A DNA stretch of 17,169 nt from the NCBI GenBank assembly GCA_946539175.1, contig CAMNHH010000031.1, positions 1-17,169 of the forward strand, given 5' to 3'. The position numbers and the translations under genes are program-made. The first letter of the stretch is position 1; every line of letters begins with the position of its first letter. Source of the DNA: an uncultured Clostridia bacterium (GTDB taxonomy: Bacteria > Bacillota > Clostridia > Oscillospirales > Oscillospiraceae). Under the pieces are notes generated by a model. The model did no database searches, was not told where the DNA came from, and was given only the letters and a program-made list of their open reading frames with translations. This document shows, piece by piece, positions 7,120 to 13,368 of the stretch.

Positions 7120-8249
7120 CAGCCTGTGGTATCTCCGCCCAGGATTTCGCCGGTGTAGTAGTCCACCAGAATCCAGGTCTCGGTGGAGAAGGGGGTGGTC
7201 TCGTCCGGGCCTGCATAGAGCGTGACGGACCAGCACAGCCGGGACACCGCCGGGGCCTGGGCGTCAATCGTCATCTGGTCGGTGAAGTTCCAGTTGGGCA
7301 GACCCACGGTCTTTTCCACCGTGACCGTATCCCAGCCCTCCGGGTCGAAGCCCGCGCTGCGGATGGCCTCCAGGGCCTGCGCCTCCGTCAGGGGGACGTC
7401 CCCGGGCTCGTGGTCGTCCAGCAGGGGCACGTAGAAGACCCTGCAGTTCACCAGCGCCCCGGACACGGGATTGATGGCCACCCGGACGCATTCGTAGGAG
7501 GAGTAGAGCCCCGGCTCCACCTCCCGGCAGAAGTCGTAGGACCAGAACTGCTCGTCGAACTTCTCGCAGCTTCGCATCACGTAGCCCTGCTCCACCGGCA
7601 GGGATTCGTAGTATCGCCGGGCCAGCTCGTCGGCCTGGGCCTGGGTGGGACAGGCTGCCATCTCTTCGATGACCCAGTCGATGCCGGACATGCCGATGAA
7701 GACCCCGGTCTGGGCGTCGAAGGTGAGGGAATAGGGGGTGCCGTCCCGGCTCCAGCTGAGCTCCGCCTCCTCCCGGTTCCAATACAGATGGGTCTGACGC
7801 CGGACCACAAGCTCGCCGTCCTTCGGGCCGGGGATCCCCGCCCGGTTCAGAATGCTCCGGGCCTTCTCAATGAAATACAGATCGGAGAGGGCCTCCGGCT
7901 CCTCCGGCGGGAGGGCGCTTTCCGCCGGGGTCACGGTTTCGGTCTGGGGGGTTACGCTGTGGCGCTGCTCCGTGTGAACCCGGACGTTGCCGTACTCCGG
8001 GTCCGGCTGGTAGGGCACCGGGGCCGGAAGCTTCCATTTTTCGTAGGCCGCGTAGCCCACCGTCAGCAGGCTCGCCAGCAGGGCCACACAGGCCGCCGCC
8101 AGCACCGCCCGCCGCAGCAGGGGATGGGGGCGGGGGGCTTTTTCTGCTTCCTCAGACAGCCGCGCCTGCATACTCCGCCAGATCCGCTCCTCCGTACCGG
8201 GGGCGGGGCCGGCCTTGTCGTAGGCGGAAACGATTCGATCGTGCTTCAT
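7119..8249 (-). CDS. Membrane-spanning anti-sigma-like protein with extracellular PepSY-like region
   Basis: A 376-residue protein whose start overlaps the stop of the ECF sigma gene by four bases (ATGA), the usual layout for a cognate anti-sigma factor. Residues 1-47 are charged and cytosolic and would bind the sigma factor. Residues 48-69 form one membrane helix. The remaining ~305 residues lie outside. Two parts of that outer region resemble PepSY/YcdB-type folds. One is around the SLTFDAQTGVF motif. The other is at the C-terminus, where a W-V-T strand leads to ILVDYYTGEIL. I see no zinc-binding HxxxCxxC anti-sigma motif, so the inhibitory role rests on context and topology. The signal sensed is unknown. 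The stop sits at the shared bidirectional terminator. Confidence 0.7.
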   Translation of the reverse strand: MKHDRIVSAYDKAGPAPGTEERIWRSMQARLSEEAEKAPRPHPLLRRAVLAAACVALLASLLTVGYAAYEKWKLPAPVPYQPDPEYGNVRVHTEQRHSVTPQTETVTPAESALPPEEPEALSDLYFIEKARSILNRAGIPGPKDGELVVRRQTHLYWNREEAELSWSRDGTPYSLTFDAQTGVFIGMSGIDWVIEEMAACPTQAQADELARRYYESLPVEQGYVMRSCEKFDEQFWSYDFCREVEPGLYSSYECVRVAINPVSGALVNCRVFYVPLLDDHEPGDVPLTEAQALEAIRSAGFDPEGWDTVTVEKTVGLPNWNFTDQMTIDAQAPAVSRLCWSVTLYAGPDETTPFSTETWILVDYYTGEILGGDTTG

Positions 8250-8719
8250 GTCGCGCTCCTTTCCAGCAATGCTTTCAGCCGGGCTCTGCCCCGGCGCAGA
8301 TCGCTGCGGACCGTGCTTTCCTTCCGGCCCAGCAGACGGCTGATCTGCTCCACGGACAGGCCCTCGTAGTAAAAGAGATAGATCGCCGCCCGGTATTTCT
8401 CCGGCAGGGTCCGGACCGCCGCCAGGGTCTCGTCAATCTCCGGGGCCCGGGCCGCCGCGTTCCGGGCCTCCTCCAGGGGCAGATCCCGGCGGCGGCTGCG
8501 GCGCAGCTCGTCCCGGCACAGGTTCTTCGCCGTGTGGATCAGCCAGGCCTTCACGTGCTCCGGGCTCTCAAAGCGCTCCCCGGAGCGGGCCAGCCGCAAA
8601 AAGCATTCCTGCACCGCGTCCTCCGTGTCCGCCGGATTCTTCAAAAAGCTCAGGCACAGATTCCATACCGTCCGGAACTGCTCCCGATACCAGATTTCCA
8701 ATTGTGTCTTGTCCTGCAA
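8246..8719 (-). CDS. ECF-type RNA polymerase sigma factor
   Basis: From a TTG start at 8719 this gives 157 residues, a normal size for an ECF sigma factor. Region 2 (YREQFRTVWNLCLSFLKN, DAEDAVQE-like DTEDAVQECF, and the W-to-C-R-D helix around LIHTAKNLCRDELRR) is followed by region 4 (LPEKYRAAIYLFYYEGLSVEQISRLLG, then a STVRSDLRRGRARLK recognition helix). The TTG is preferred over an ATG 46 codons upstream. A perfect GGAGG (8731-8727) lies 7 nt before the TTG, and the ECF promoter at 8759-8785 would sit inside the longer reading. Translation is coupled to the anti-sigma-like gene by the 4-base overlap. Confidence 0.9.
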   Translation of the reverse strand: MQDKTQLEIWYREQFRTVWNLCLSFLKNPADTEDAVQECFLRLARSGERFESPEHVKAWLIHTAKNLCRDELRRSRRRDLPLEEARNAAARAPEIDETLAAVRTLPEKYRAAIYLFYYEGLSVEQISRLLGRKESTVRSDLRRGRARLKALLERSAT

Positions 8720-8758
8720 GCGATCACCTCCGACGTTTTTCTGCGCAGGTACTCTATA

Positions 8759-8785
8759 GACGTTTGGGCGAGGAAAAAAGTTGCA
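8759..8785 (-). promoter_or_regulatory. ECF (autoregulatory) promoter of the sigma/anti-sigma operon
   Basis: On the minus strand TGCAAC (8785-8780) is followed by exactly 17 bp and then CGTC (8762-8759). This matches the TGNAAC-N17-CGTC type recognised by Bacillus SigM/SigX-like ECF factors. It lies about 40 bp before the TTG start of the ECF gene, so the sigma factor probably drives its own operon. Confidence 0.75.
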
Positions 8786-8809
8786 AGCGGGGAAAAGAAG
8801 TGGTATAAT
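8781..8809 (+). promoter_or_regulatory. Rightward sigma-A promoter overlapping the ECF promoter
   Basis: TTGCAA (8781-8786), a 17-bp spacer and TATAAT (8804-8809) with an extended TGG. The transcript would start near 8816 and run through the repeat region. The next rightward gene is the hydantoinase at 9436, giving a leader of about 620 nt. It may instead make a non-coding RNA. Confidence 0.65.
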
Positions 8810-8846
8810 AGTTACGGCAGCAGCCGCAAATGCCCGCAGCGGCGAG

Positions 8847-8874
8847 GCGTCAGACAATCAGCGTCAGACAATCA
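8847..8874 (+). repeat. 14-bp perfect tandem duplication
   Basis: GCGTCAGACAATCA is present twice in a row (8847-8860 and 8861-8874). It is followed by GCAATC, which resembles the start of a third unit. No coding role. Confidence 0.85.
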
Positions 8875-8896
8875 GCAATCGGGGACGGGGATGCGG

Positions 8897-8931
8897 ATTG
8901 CCGCGGCCAGTCTGCGAACCGGCCTGGCAAT
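8897..8931. repeat. REP-like imperfect palindrome
   Basis: ATTGCC and GGCC on the left pair with GGCC and GGCAAT on the right, with a ~12-nt loop and small asymmetries. The outer bases GGATTGCC...GGCAATGACA resemble a dispersed palindromic repeat common in anaerobe genomes. That resemblance is from memory and unverified. Confidence 0.45.
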
Positions 8932-8952
8932 GACAAAAACGCCGCGTTTTCC

Positions 8953-9124
8953 CCGTAGGGACGAGCCGTGCTCGTCCGGTTTGCGCAGCAAACAATCGGA
9001 TGCGGCAGCAGCCGATCCGCGTGACGGATATCGCGGCGTTTTCGATGATCGCAGCCGGGCTGGATTTGCCTGCGGCAAATTGTCCGCCCATGGCGGACCG
9101 GACGAGCACGGCTCGTCCCTACGG
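8953..9124 (+). repeat. MITE/REP-like palindromic element, copy A
   Basis: An element of about 172 bp bounded by perfect 27-bp terminal inverted repeats (8953-8979 and 9098-9124). Each end is itself a hairpin (ACGAGC, CGT loop, GCTCGT). Internal hairpins are TTTGC-GCA-GCAAA, TTTGCC-TGC-GGCAAA and GTCCGCC-CAT-GGCGGAC. It encodes no plausible protein and no transposase, so it would be non-autonomous. No clear target-site duplication is visible. Three more copies occur in this window. Confidence 0.85.
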
Positions 9125-9154
9125 TGGGTGTATGTGACGGCTCATCGAATTTCC

Positions 9155-9322
9155 CGTAGGGGCGAGCATTGCTCGTCCCGGTTGCGCAGCAAACAATCGG
9201 ATGCGGCAGCAGCCGATCCGCGTGACGGATATCGCGGCGTTTTCGATGATCGCAGCCGGGCTGGATTTGCCTGCGGCAAATTGTCCGCCCATGGCGGACC
9301 GGACGAGCACGGCTCGTCCCTG
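9155..9322 (+). repeat. MITE/REP-like palindromic element, copy B
   Basis: Same orientation as copy A. Bases 9182-9321 are identical to 8981-9120 over 140 bp. The left end differs (GGGGCGAGCATTGCTCG in place of the GAGCCGTGCTC hairpin), and the right end has lost the outermost TACG. Either a recent duplication or gene conversion with copy A is likely. It ends 113 bp before the hydantoinase start. Confidence 0.85.
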
Positions 9323-9376
9323 CTTGATTTTTGTTCCGTTTCCGATCCCGACGTTCCAACGTTTTCAAACGGCAAT

Positions 9377-9405
9377 TTGAACACACCGCAAATTCTCAAT
9401 AAACA
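9377..9405 (+). promoter_or_regulatory. Weak candidate promoter for the hydantoinase
   Basis: TTGAAC (9377-9382), a 17-bp gap and TAAACA (9400-9405) lie 30 bp upstream of the start. The -10 match is poor. The region is AT-rich, unlike its surroundings, which fits a promoter. The alternative is the strong promoter at 8781-8809. Confidence 0.3.
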
Positions 9406-9435
9406 ATTATCTATTTGACCAAAGGAGTGTTGTCC

Positions 9436-10812
9436 ATGAAAACCCTCTTCCGAAACGCGACGGTGGTGAACGCGGACGGCTCCCGCAAGTGCGACGTGCT
9501 GGTCTGCGGCGAGAAGATCAAGCTGATCCGGGAGCGGATCGAGATCCCCGAGGCCCGGGTGGTGGAATGCGAGGGCCTTCTGATGTTCCCCGGGGCCATC
9601 GACGCCCACACCCACTTTGATCTGGACGTGGCGGGCACCACCACCGCCGACGACTTCCGCACCGGCAGCCGGGCGGCGCTGCGGGGCGGCACCACCGCCG
9701 TCATCGACTTCGCCTGCCCCAACAAGGGGGAGAGCCTGCAGCAGGGCCTGGAGCTGTGGCACAGGAAGGCCGCCGGGAAGGCGGCCTGCGACTACGGCTT
9801 CCACATGACAATCGACGACTGGAACGAGTCCATCCGGGGGGAGCTGCCCGCCATGATCGCCCAGGGCGTCACGTCTTTTAAAATGTATCTGACCTATCCC
9901 GCCATGATGATCGGAGATCAGGCGGTCTTCGAGGCGCTGCGGGAGCTGAACAGGCTGGGGGCCATCGCCGGGGTCCACTGCGAGAACGCCGGGGTCATCG
10001 ACGCCCTGATCGCCGCCCGGAAGAGGGCGGGGGAGCTGTCGCCCGCCTCCCATCCCCTTTGCCGTCCCGCCCTGGCGGAGGCGGAGGCCGTGGGCCGTCT
10101 GCTGAAGCTGGCAGCCCTGGCGGACGCACCGGTGATCACGGTCCACACCACCTGCCGGGAGGCCATGGCGGAGATCGAGGCCGCCCGGGCCAGGGGCCAG
10201 AGGGTCTTTGTGGAGACCTGCCCCCAATATCTGCTGCTGGAGGACCGCTATTACAGTCTGCCGGACTTTGCGGGGGCCCGCTACGTCTGCGCGCCGCCCC
10301 TGCGGAAGCCCCTGGACCAGGCCCGGCTCTGGCGGGGACTGGCGGCGGGGGAGATCCAGACCCTCAACACCGACCACTGCTCCTTCACCCTGGCCCAGAA
10401 GGACCTGGGCCGGGCCGACTTCAGCAAGATCCCCGGCGGCCTGCCCGGGGTGGAGACCCGGCTGGAGCTGCTGTATACCTACGGCGTGGCGGCGGGCCGC
10501 ATCACCCGGGAGAAGCTGGTGGAGCTGCTCAGCGCCAACAACGCCAGACTCTACGGCCTCTGGGGCCGGAAGGGGGCCGTCCGGGAGGGCTTCGACGCGG
10601 ATCTGGTGCTCTACGACCCGAAGGGCGAGCACGCCCTCCACGCCGCGGAGCTCATCGCCAACGTGGACTACAACCCCTACGAGGGCTTTCCCATCACCGG
10701 CTCCATCCGGCAGGTCTGGCTGCGGGGCCGTCTCCGGGTGGAGGCGGGCAGGGTCCTGGAGGAGGGCGGCGGAGTCTATCTGCCCAGAGCGCTGCCCGAT
10801 CTGAGCCTGTAA
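9436..10812 (+). CDS. hydA: Dihydropyrimidinase / D-hydantoinase family amidohydrolase
   Basis: A 458-residue cyclic amidohydrolase of the length usual for this family. The binuclear metal site is intact: DAHTHFD near the N-terminus, the lysine in SFKMYLTYP that would be carbamylated, GVHCEN, ITVHTT and NTDHCSF. The VETCPQYLLL block closely resembles E. coli HyuA/HydA, the D-phenylhydantoinase associated with purine-degradation clusters. It should open the ring of dihydropyrimidines or 5-substituted hydantoins. The natural substrate is not fixed by sequence alone. No dihydropyrimidine dehydrogenase, carbamoylase or purine-catabolic genes are adjacent. The ATG at 9436 follows AAAGGAG (9421-9427); a TTG at 9415 is in frame but lies upstream of that site. 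The leader region carries two palindromic elements. Confidence 0.87.
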   Translation: MKTLFRNATVVNADGSRKCDVLVCGEKIKLIRERIEIPEARVVECEGLLMFPGAIDAHTHFDLDVAGTTTADDFRTGSRAALRGGTTAVIDFACPNKGESLQQGLELWHRKAAGKAACDYGFHMTIDDWNESIRGELPAMIAQGVTSFKMYLTYPAMMIGDQAVFEALRELNRLGAIAGVHCENAGVIDALIAARKRAGELSPASHPLCRPALAEAEAVGRLLKLAALADAPVITVHTTCREAMAEIEAARARGQRVFVETCPQYLLLEDRYYSLPDFAGARYVCAPPLRKPLDQARLWRGLAAGEIQTLNTDHCSFTLAQKDLGRADFSKIPGGLPGVETRLELLYTYGVAAGRITREKLVELLSANNARLYGLWGRKGAVREGFDADLVLYDPKGEHALHAAELIANVDYNPYEGFPITGSIRQVWLRGRLRVEAGRVLEEGGGVYLPRALPDLSL

Positions 10813-10857
10813 ACGCCGGGCCGCTTCGGCGGTATTCCCGCAATTTCACAAATCTGC

Positions 10858-10886
10858 TTGCGGGTCTTGACAAGCTGTGGTATAAT
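10858..10886 (+). promoter_or_regulatory. Sigma-A promoter for the dCMP deaminase gene
   Basis: TTGCGG (10858-10863), a 17-bp spacer and TATAAT (10881-10886) with an extended TGG. A TTGACA at 10868-10873 lies too close to the -10 (7 bp) to act as its -35. The promoter is 33 bp before the deaminase start. Confidence 0.7.
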
Positions 10887-10918
10887 GATAAAAATTCTTC
10901 TGTGAGGAGCGTTCGGCA

Positions 10919-11407
10919 ATGGGAAGAATCGACAAGGAAAACTACTACCTGGACATTGCGGAGACCGTTCTGGAGCGCTCCACCTGCGGGCGGTCCCACT
11001 ACGGCGCCATCGTGGTCCGCAACGACGAGATCGTCTCCACCGGCTACAACGGCGCGCCCCGGGGCCGGGAAAACTGCATCGACATGGGCTACTGCCTCCG
11101 GGCCAAGCTGAACATTCCCCACGGCCAGCGCTATGAGCTCTGCCGCAGCGTTCACGCGGAGATGAACGCCATCATCTCCGCCTCCCGCAGCGAATGCCTG
11201 GGGGGCACCCTCTTCCTGGCGGGGAAGAACGCCTCCACCGGAGAGTATCTGCAGAGCGTGGAGCCCTGCTCCATGTGCCGCCGGGTGATCATCAACGCGG
11301 GCATCAAGCGGGTGGTCATGCGCACCGGCAAGGACACCTACAACGCGGTGAACGTGCAGGAGTGGGTCATCCACGACGATTCCATTCTGGAAGATTACGA
11401 GCTGTAA
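10919..11407 (+). CDS. dCMP/cytidine deaminase family zinc enzyme (ComEB-like)
   Basis: A 162-residue zinc deaminase. The catalytic site is complete: HAE with His79 and the proton-shuttling Glu81, and PCSMC with Cys117 and Cys120. The stretch between GYNGAPRG and the HAE motif, including GYCLRAKL and further cysteines, is typical of the dCMP deaminase/ComEB group, which converts dCMP to dUMP for thymidylate synthesis. The start follows GAGGAG (10903-10908). It has its own promoter, so it is probably not strictly co-transcribed with the hydantoinase, although both act on pyrimidine-type compounds. Substrate specificity (free dCMP or another cytidine derivative) is inferred. Confidence 0.88.
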   Translation: MGRIDKENYYLDIAETVLERSTCGRSHYGAIVVRNDEIVSTGYNGAPRGRENCIDMGYCLRAKLNIPHGQRYELCRSVHAEMNAIISASRSECLGGTLFLAGKNASTGEYLQSVEPCSMCRRVIINAGIKRVVMRTGKDTYNAVNVQEWVIHDDSILEDYEL

Positions 11408-11412
11408 ACCGT

Positions 11413-11449
11413 TTTTGGATGAAACGCGCAGAAGGCCTTTCATCCAAAA
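11413..11449. repeat. 12-bp perfect inverted repeat after the deaminase stop
   Basis: TTTTGGATGAAA (11413-11424) and TTTCATCCAAAA (11438-11449) form a perfect stem with a 13-nt loop, 5 bp after the stop codon. No T-run follows, so it is not a classical terminator. It could protect the 3' end or bind a protein. Confidence 0.7.
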
Positions 11450-11461
11450 CAGCGCCTGTAC

Positions 11462-11492
11462 GGCGTATTGCCCCGGGCTTTGCCGGGGCGCC
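11462..11492. repeat. GC-rich nested hairpin
   Basis: GCCCCGG (11470-11476) pairs with CCGGGGC (11483-11489). An outer GGCG/CGCC pair lies at 11462-11465 and 11489-11492, overlapping by one base. It sits between the 12-bp inverted repeat and the terminator. Confidence 0.5.
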
Positions 11493-11555
11493 ATAAGACG
11501 TGGATGACGGATAAAACGCTTCCGACGTTCTGATTCATAAGTATAAGCAGCATAC

Positions 11556-11595
11556 AAAGATCCTCAGAGGCAGCCGCCTCCGGGGATCTTTTTTT
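11556..11595 (+). terminator. Rho-independent terminator of the deaminase transcript
   Basis: AAAGATCC (11556-11563) pairs with GGATCTTT (11584-11591), with an inner GAGGC/GCCTC stem, followed by seven T (11589-11595). It is oriented for rightward transcription. The leftward DUF4363 gene ends 9 bp further on and gets no good T-run from this structure. Confidence 0.85.
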
Positions 11596-11603
11596 GAGCT
11601 TTT

Positions 11604-11972
11604 CTAAAAGATATTCCGCCAGCGCAGACGCTCCGTCTCCGCCAGGGCCCGGAGGGCGCGGAGCAGCCGCCCGCAGGCCCGCTCCAGCTCCGTCCCCCGC
11701 AGAGTCCCCAGCTCCGCCAGGGCCGCGCCCACGGGAGCCGTGTGCTCGTGGCTCAAAAGCGAGGCCAGCAGCCCCTCGCCGCGGAGCCATTCCGCCCTTG
11801 CCAGGCCGACAAAGTACAGGCCCCCGCTTTCATTGCCGCCCCGCAGGGCTGTCAGAGCCCGACGCAGGGGCGCCGCCACCGCCTCCGTCCGCCCCCGCAG
11901 GGTCTGCCCCGCGAAAAAGCAGCCCGCCAGCAGCAGCGCCAGGATCAGTATGCCAACGTAAAAATACTTCAT
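11604..11972 (-). CDS. DUF4363 family protein
   Basis: A 122-residue protein with an N-terminal hydrophobic segment (MKYFYVGILILALLLAGCFF, residues 1-20), then a charged, alanine- and leucine-rich helical region. The cysteine at 18 could be a lipoprotein site (LLAGC), so it may be a signal anchor or a lipid-anchored protein. It overlaps the upstream DUF421 gene by four bases. Small proteins of this kind (DUF4363) commonly follow DUF421 genes in Clostridia, which is why I assign it; sequence conservation within that family is low. Function is unknown. The predicted outer portion has heptad-like leucines consistent with helices. Confidence 0.72.
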   Translation of the reverse strand: MKYFYVGILILALLLAGCFFAGQTLRGRTEAVAAPLRRALTALRGGNESGGLYFVGLARAEWLRGEGLLASLLSHEHTAPVGAALAELGTLRGTELERACGRLLRALRALAETERLRWRNIF

Positions 11973-12643
11973 CTTCTCTCCCTCTTTACAAAGCGCGTGC
12001 GTCCGTTTCCGTCCACCGCCAATAAAAATACCTCCCCGACCCGGCAGCGGCGCCGGGCCAGCTCCTGCTTCAGCCAGGCCCGGTCCAGGCCGGCCCGCCG
12101 CAGATTCTCCGGGAGCACGACCCCGTCGGATATGACGTTATAATACAGCCCGGCAGGGGAGAGGGCCGCCCCCAGATCCCCCTTTGCGGCAGGCTGGTAT
12201 TCCGGGAAGGGCATCACGGTCAGCTCCCCGTCGGTCTCCAGAATGGCGTAGGCCGCCTCCGCGTAGTCGAAGACGCCCTTCTCCCGCAGCTTCTGCTCCA
12301 GCTCGTCCAGGCTGACCCGGCTGGCGGCCAGGGCCTTCTGGTCGATGCGCCCGTCCCGGATCAGCAGGGTGGGGACGCCGTTCAGCATCCGGCGCACCGG
12401 CAGCAGCTTCATGGACAGCACCGCCAGGATCAGCTCCAGCCCCAGCACCGTCAGGATCGGCACGACCCCCGAGAGCAGGGGCAGCCCGTTGTCCTGCATG
12501 GGCACCGAGGCCAGATTGGCCAGCAGCATGGTCACCACGAATTCGGCGGGCTCCATCTCCGCCACCTGCCGCTTGCCCATGAGCCGGATGGCCAGAATCA
12601 GCAGCCCGTAGAGCAGGGCCGTCCGCAGAAAGGAAATACACAA
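11969..12643 (-). CDS. DUF421 family membrane protein (YetF/YcaP type)
   Basis: A 224-residue protein with the standard DUF421 plan. A short start with FLRTALLYGLLILAIRLMGKRQ is followed by EFVVTMLLANLASVP, a further membrane segment, and a cytosolic or wall-facing domain with PTLLIRDGRID and an LREKGVFDYAEAAYAILETDG.LTVMP block. In Bacillus spores, YetF-like relatives are linked to germinosome and germination functions, but the molecular activity of most members is unknown. The start is TTG at 12643, placed by a GAGGTGA site (12656-12650) 6 nt upstream and by alignment with typical DUF421 N-termini. I see no convincing promoter. Translation is coupled to the DUF4363 gene by the 4-base overlap. 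Confidence 0.88.
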   Translation of the reverse strand: MCISFLRTALLYGLLILAIRLMGKRQVAEMEPAEFVVTMLLANLASVPMQDNGLPLLSGVVPILTVLGLELILAVLSMKLLPVRRMLNGVPTLLIRDGRIDQKALAASRVSLDELEQKLREKGVFDYAEAAYAILETDGELTVMPFPEYQPAAKGDLGAALSPAGLYYNVISDGVVLPENLRRAGLDRAWLKQELARRRCRVGEVFLLAVDGNGRTRFVKRERR

Positions 12644-12713
12644 GCCTTCTCACCTCGCCCTATTCTTCCCGCCAAAAGGAAAATTATGTAGGAAAGGAAG
12701 GGACGAAAGTGCC

Positions 12714-12904
12714 CGCAGGGGCGAGCATTGCTCGTCCGGTTGGCGCAGCAAACAATCGGGTGCGACAGCAGCCGATCCGGCGGCGCAGCGTAACTTGCGG
12801 CGTACCGTAAAACGCGGCGTTTCCGAATGTCGCAGCGCTGCCGGATTTGCCTGCGGCAAATTGTCCGACCAGGCCGGACCGGACGAGCGCGGCTCGTCCC
12901 TACA
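12714..12904 (+). repeat. MITE/REP-like palindromic element, copy C
   Basis: Same orientation as copies A and B and about 191 bp, longer because the middle (about 12780-12812) carries extra or rearranged sequence. The ends are CGCAGGGGCGAGCATTGCTCG on the left and the GAGC-GCG-GCTC hairpin with CCCTAC on the right. TTTGCCTGCGGCAAA is unchanged. The GTCCG...CGGAC hairpin is kept with different inner bases. Confidence 0.8.
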
Positions 12905-13032
12905 GTGGAAACCCAACGGGTTTGCCCTTGCGGGGGGCGGAAACGGTGACGGCGGTGGGTGGACGTTGCTGCGGGGGCCCAGGGCGCGGTGGCGGCATCT
13001 TGTGTTCCCGGCGGGGAGACGAGGCAGCATAG

Positions 13033-13186
13033 GGGACGGTTCTCTGTGTTACCCGTGAAGCGCTGATTTCCCCTTGTTTTCCGGTATAATGAGCCAATTT
13101 CCCCGCGGAAAACATCACCCGGGAGGGCTTCGGCCCTCCCGGGAACAGAAAAACATGGAAGCAAAAGCAACACAGAGAACCGTCCC
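13033..13186. repeat. Element E: 18-bp terminal inverted repeats around a UUCG hairpin
   Basis: GGGACGGTTCTCTGTGTT (13033-13050) and its exact complement (13169-13186) bound a 154-bp segment. Inside is an 11-bp perfect stem (13118-13128 with 13133-13143) with a TTCG loop, and a TATAAT at 13085-13090. The end sequence resembles dispersed repeats associated with REP-type tyrosine transposases in anaerobes. That resemblance is from memory. No transposase is present. Confidence 0.75.
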
Positions 13187-13249
13187 TGAACAGCACCCCT
13201 GTGTTCTCATTTATTTTTTTTACGCTTTCCGGAATTTTTTCATATAAGA

Positions 13250-13280
13250 TATGGTGCAAGCCGAAAAATAATGCTATAAT
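13250..13280 (+). promoter_or_regulatory. Candidate extended -10 promoter for the surface protein
   Basis: TGCTATAAT ends at 13280 and gives a consensus -10 with the TGn extension. The -35 region (near 13252-13257) is poor. The surroundings are AT-rich. The transcript would have an ~80-nt leader ending in an AAAGGAGG ribosome binding site. Confidence 0.6.
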
Positions 13281-13368
13281 CAGCTTAGAGTTCTATTGCC
13301 TGGCCCACGATCGGGCGGAATACCCCCATCCGTATCAACCTCACAGCGTATAAAAAGGAGGAACACAG

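Larger units (their letters stand above)
12644..13368. other. 725-bp gene-free interval
   Basis: Holds element copy C (12714-12904), an unannotated GC-rich stretch (12905-13030) in which I see nothing definite, the 18-bp inverted-repeat element E (13033-13186), and an AT-rich promoter region before the surface-protein gene. Open frames on either strand here are products of the palindromic repeats. Confidence 0.6.

Noticed and set aside
7104..8369. 421-codon plus-strand frame
   Set aside because: Antisense to the sigma/anti-sigma operon, whose products have clear ECF and membrane features and an ATGA overlap.
8953..9322. CRISPR array
   Set aside because: Only two long direct copies with internal palindromes and no regular short repeat-spacer pattern; no cas genes.
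8850..9386. Minus-strand frames with repeated MLVRSAMGGQFAAGK-type peptides
   Set aside because: They are translations of element copies A and B and repeat exactly because the DNA repeats. Such frames are often misannotated as hypothetical proteins.
8534..9418. 294-codon plus-strand frame through the repeats
   Set aside because: Its peptide is a translation of antisense sigma sequence and two copies of the palindromic element, with a duplicated segment. No ribosome binding site or family match.
10868..10886. TTGACA with TATAAT as a promoter pair
   Set aside because: Only 7 bp separate them. TTGCGG at 10858 gives the correct 17-bp spacing.
13118..13143. TTCG hairpin as a rho-independent terminator
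   Set aside because: A strong stem, but no T-run follows on either strand; more likely part of element E.
12598..13173. 191-codon minus-strand frame upstream of DUF421
   Set aside because: It crosses element C, part of element E and the DUF421 start. It has no family features.
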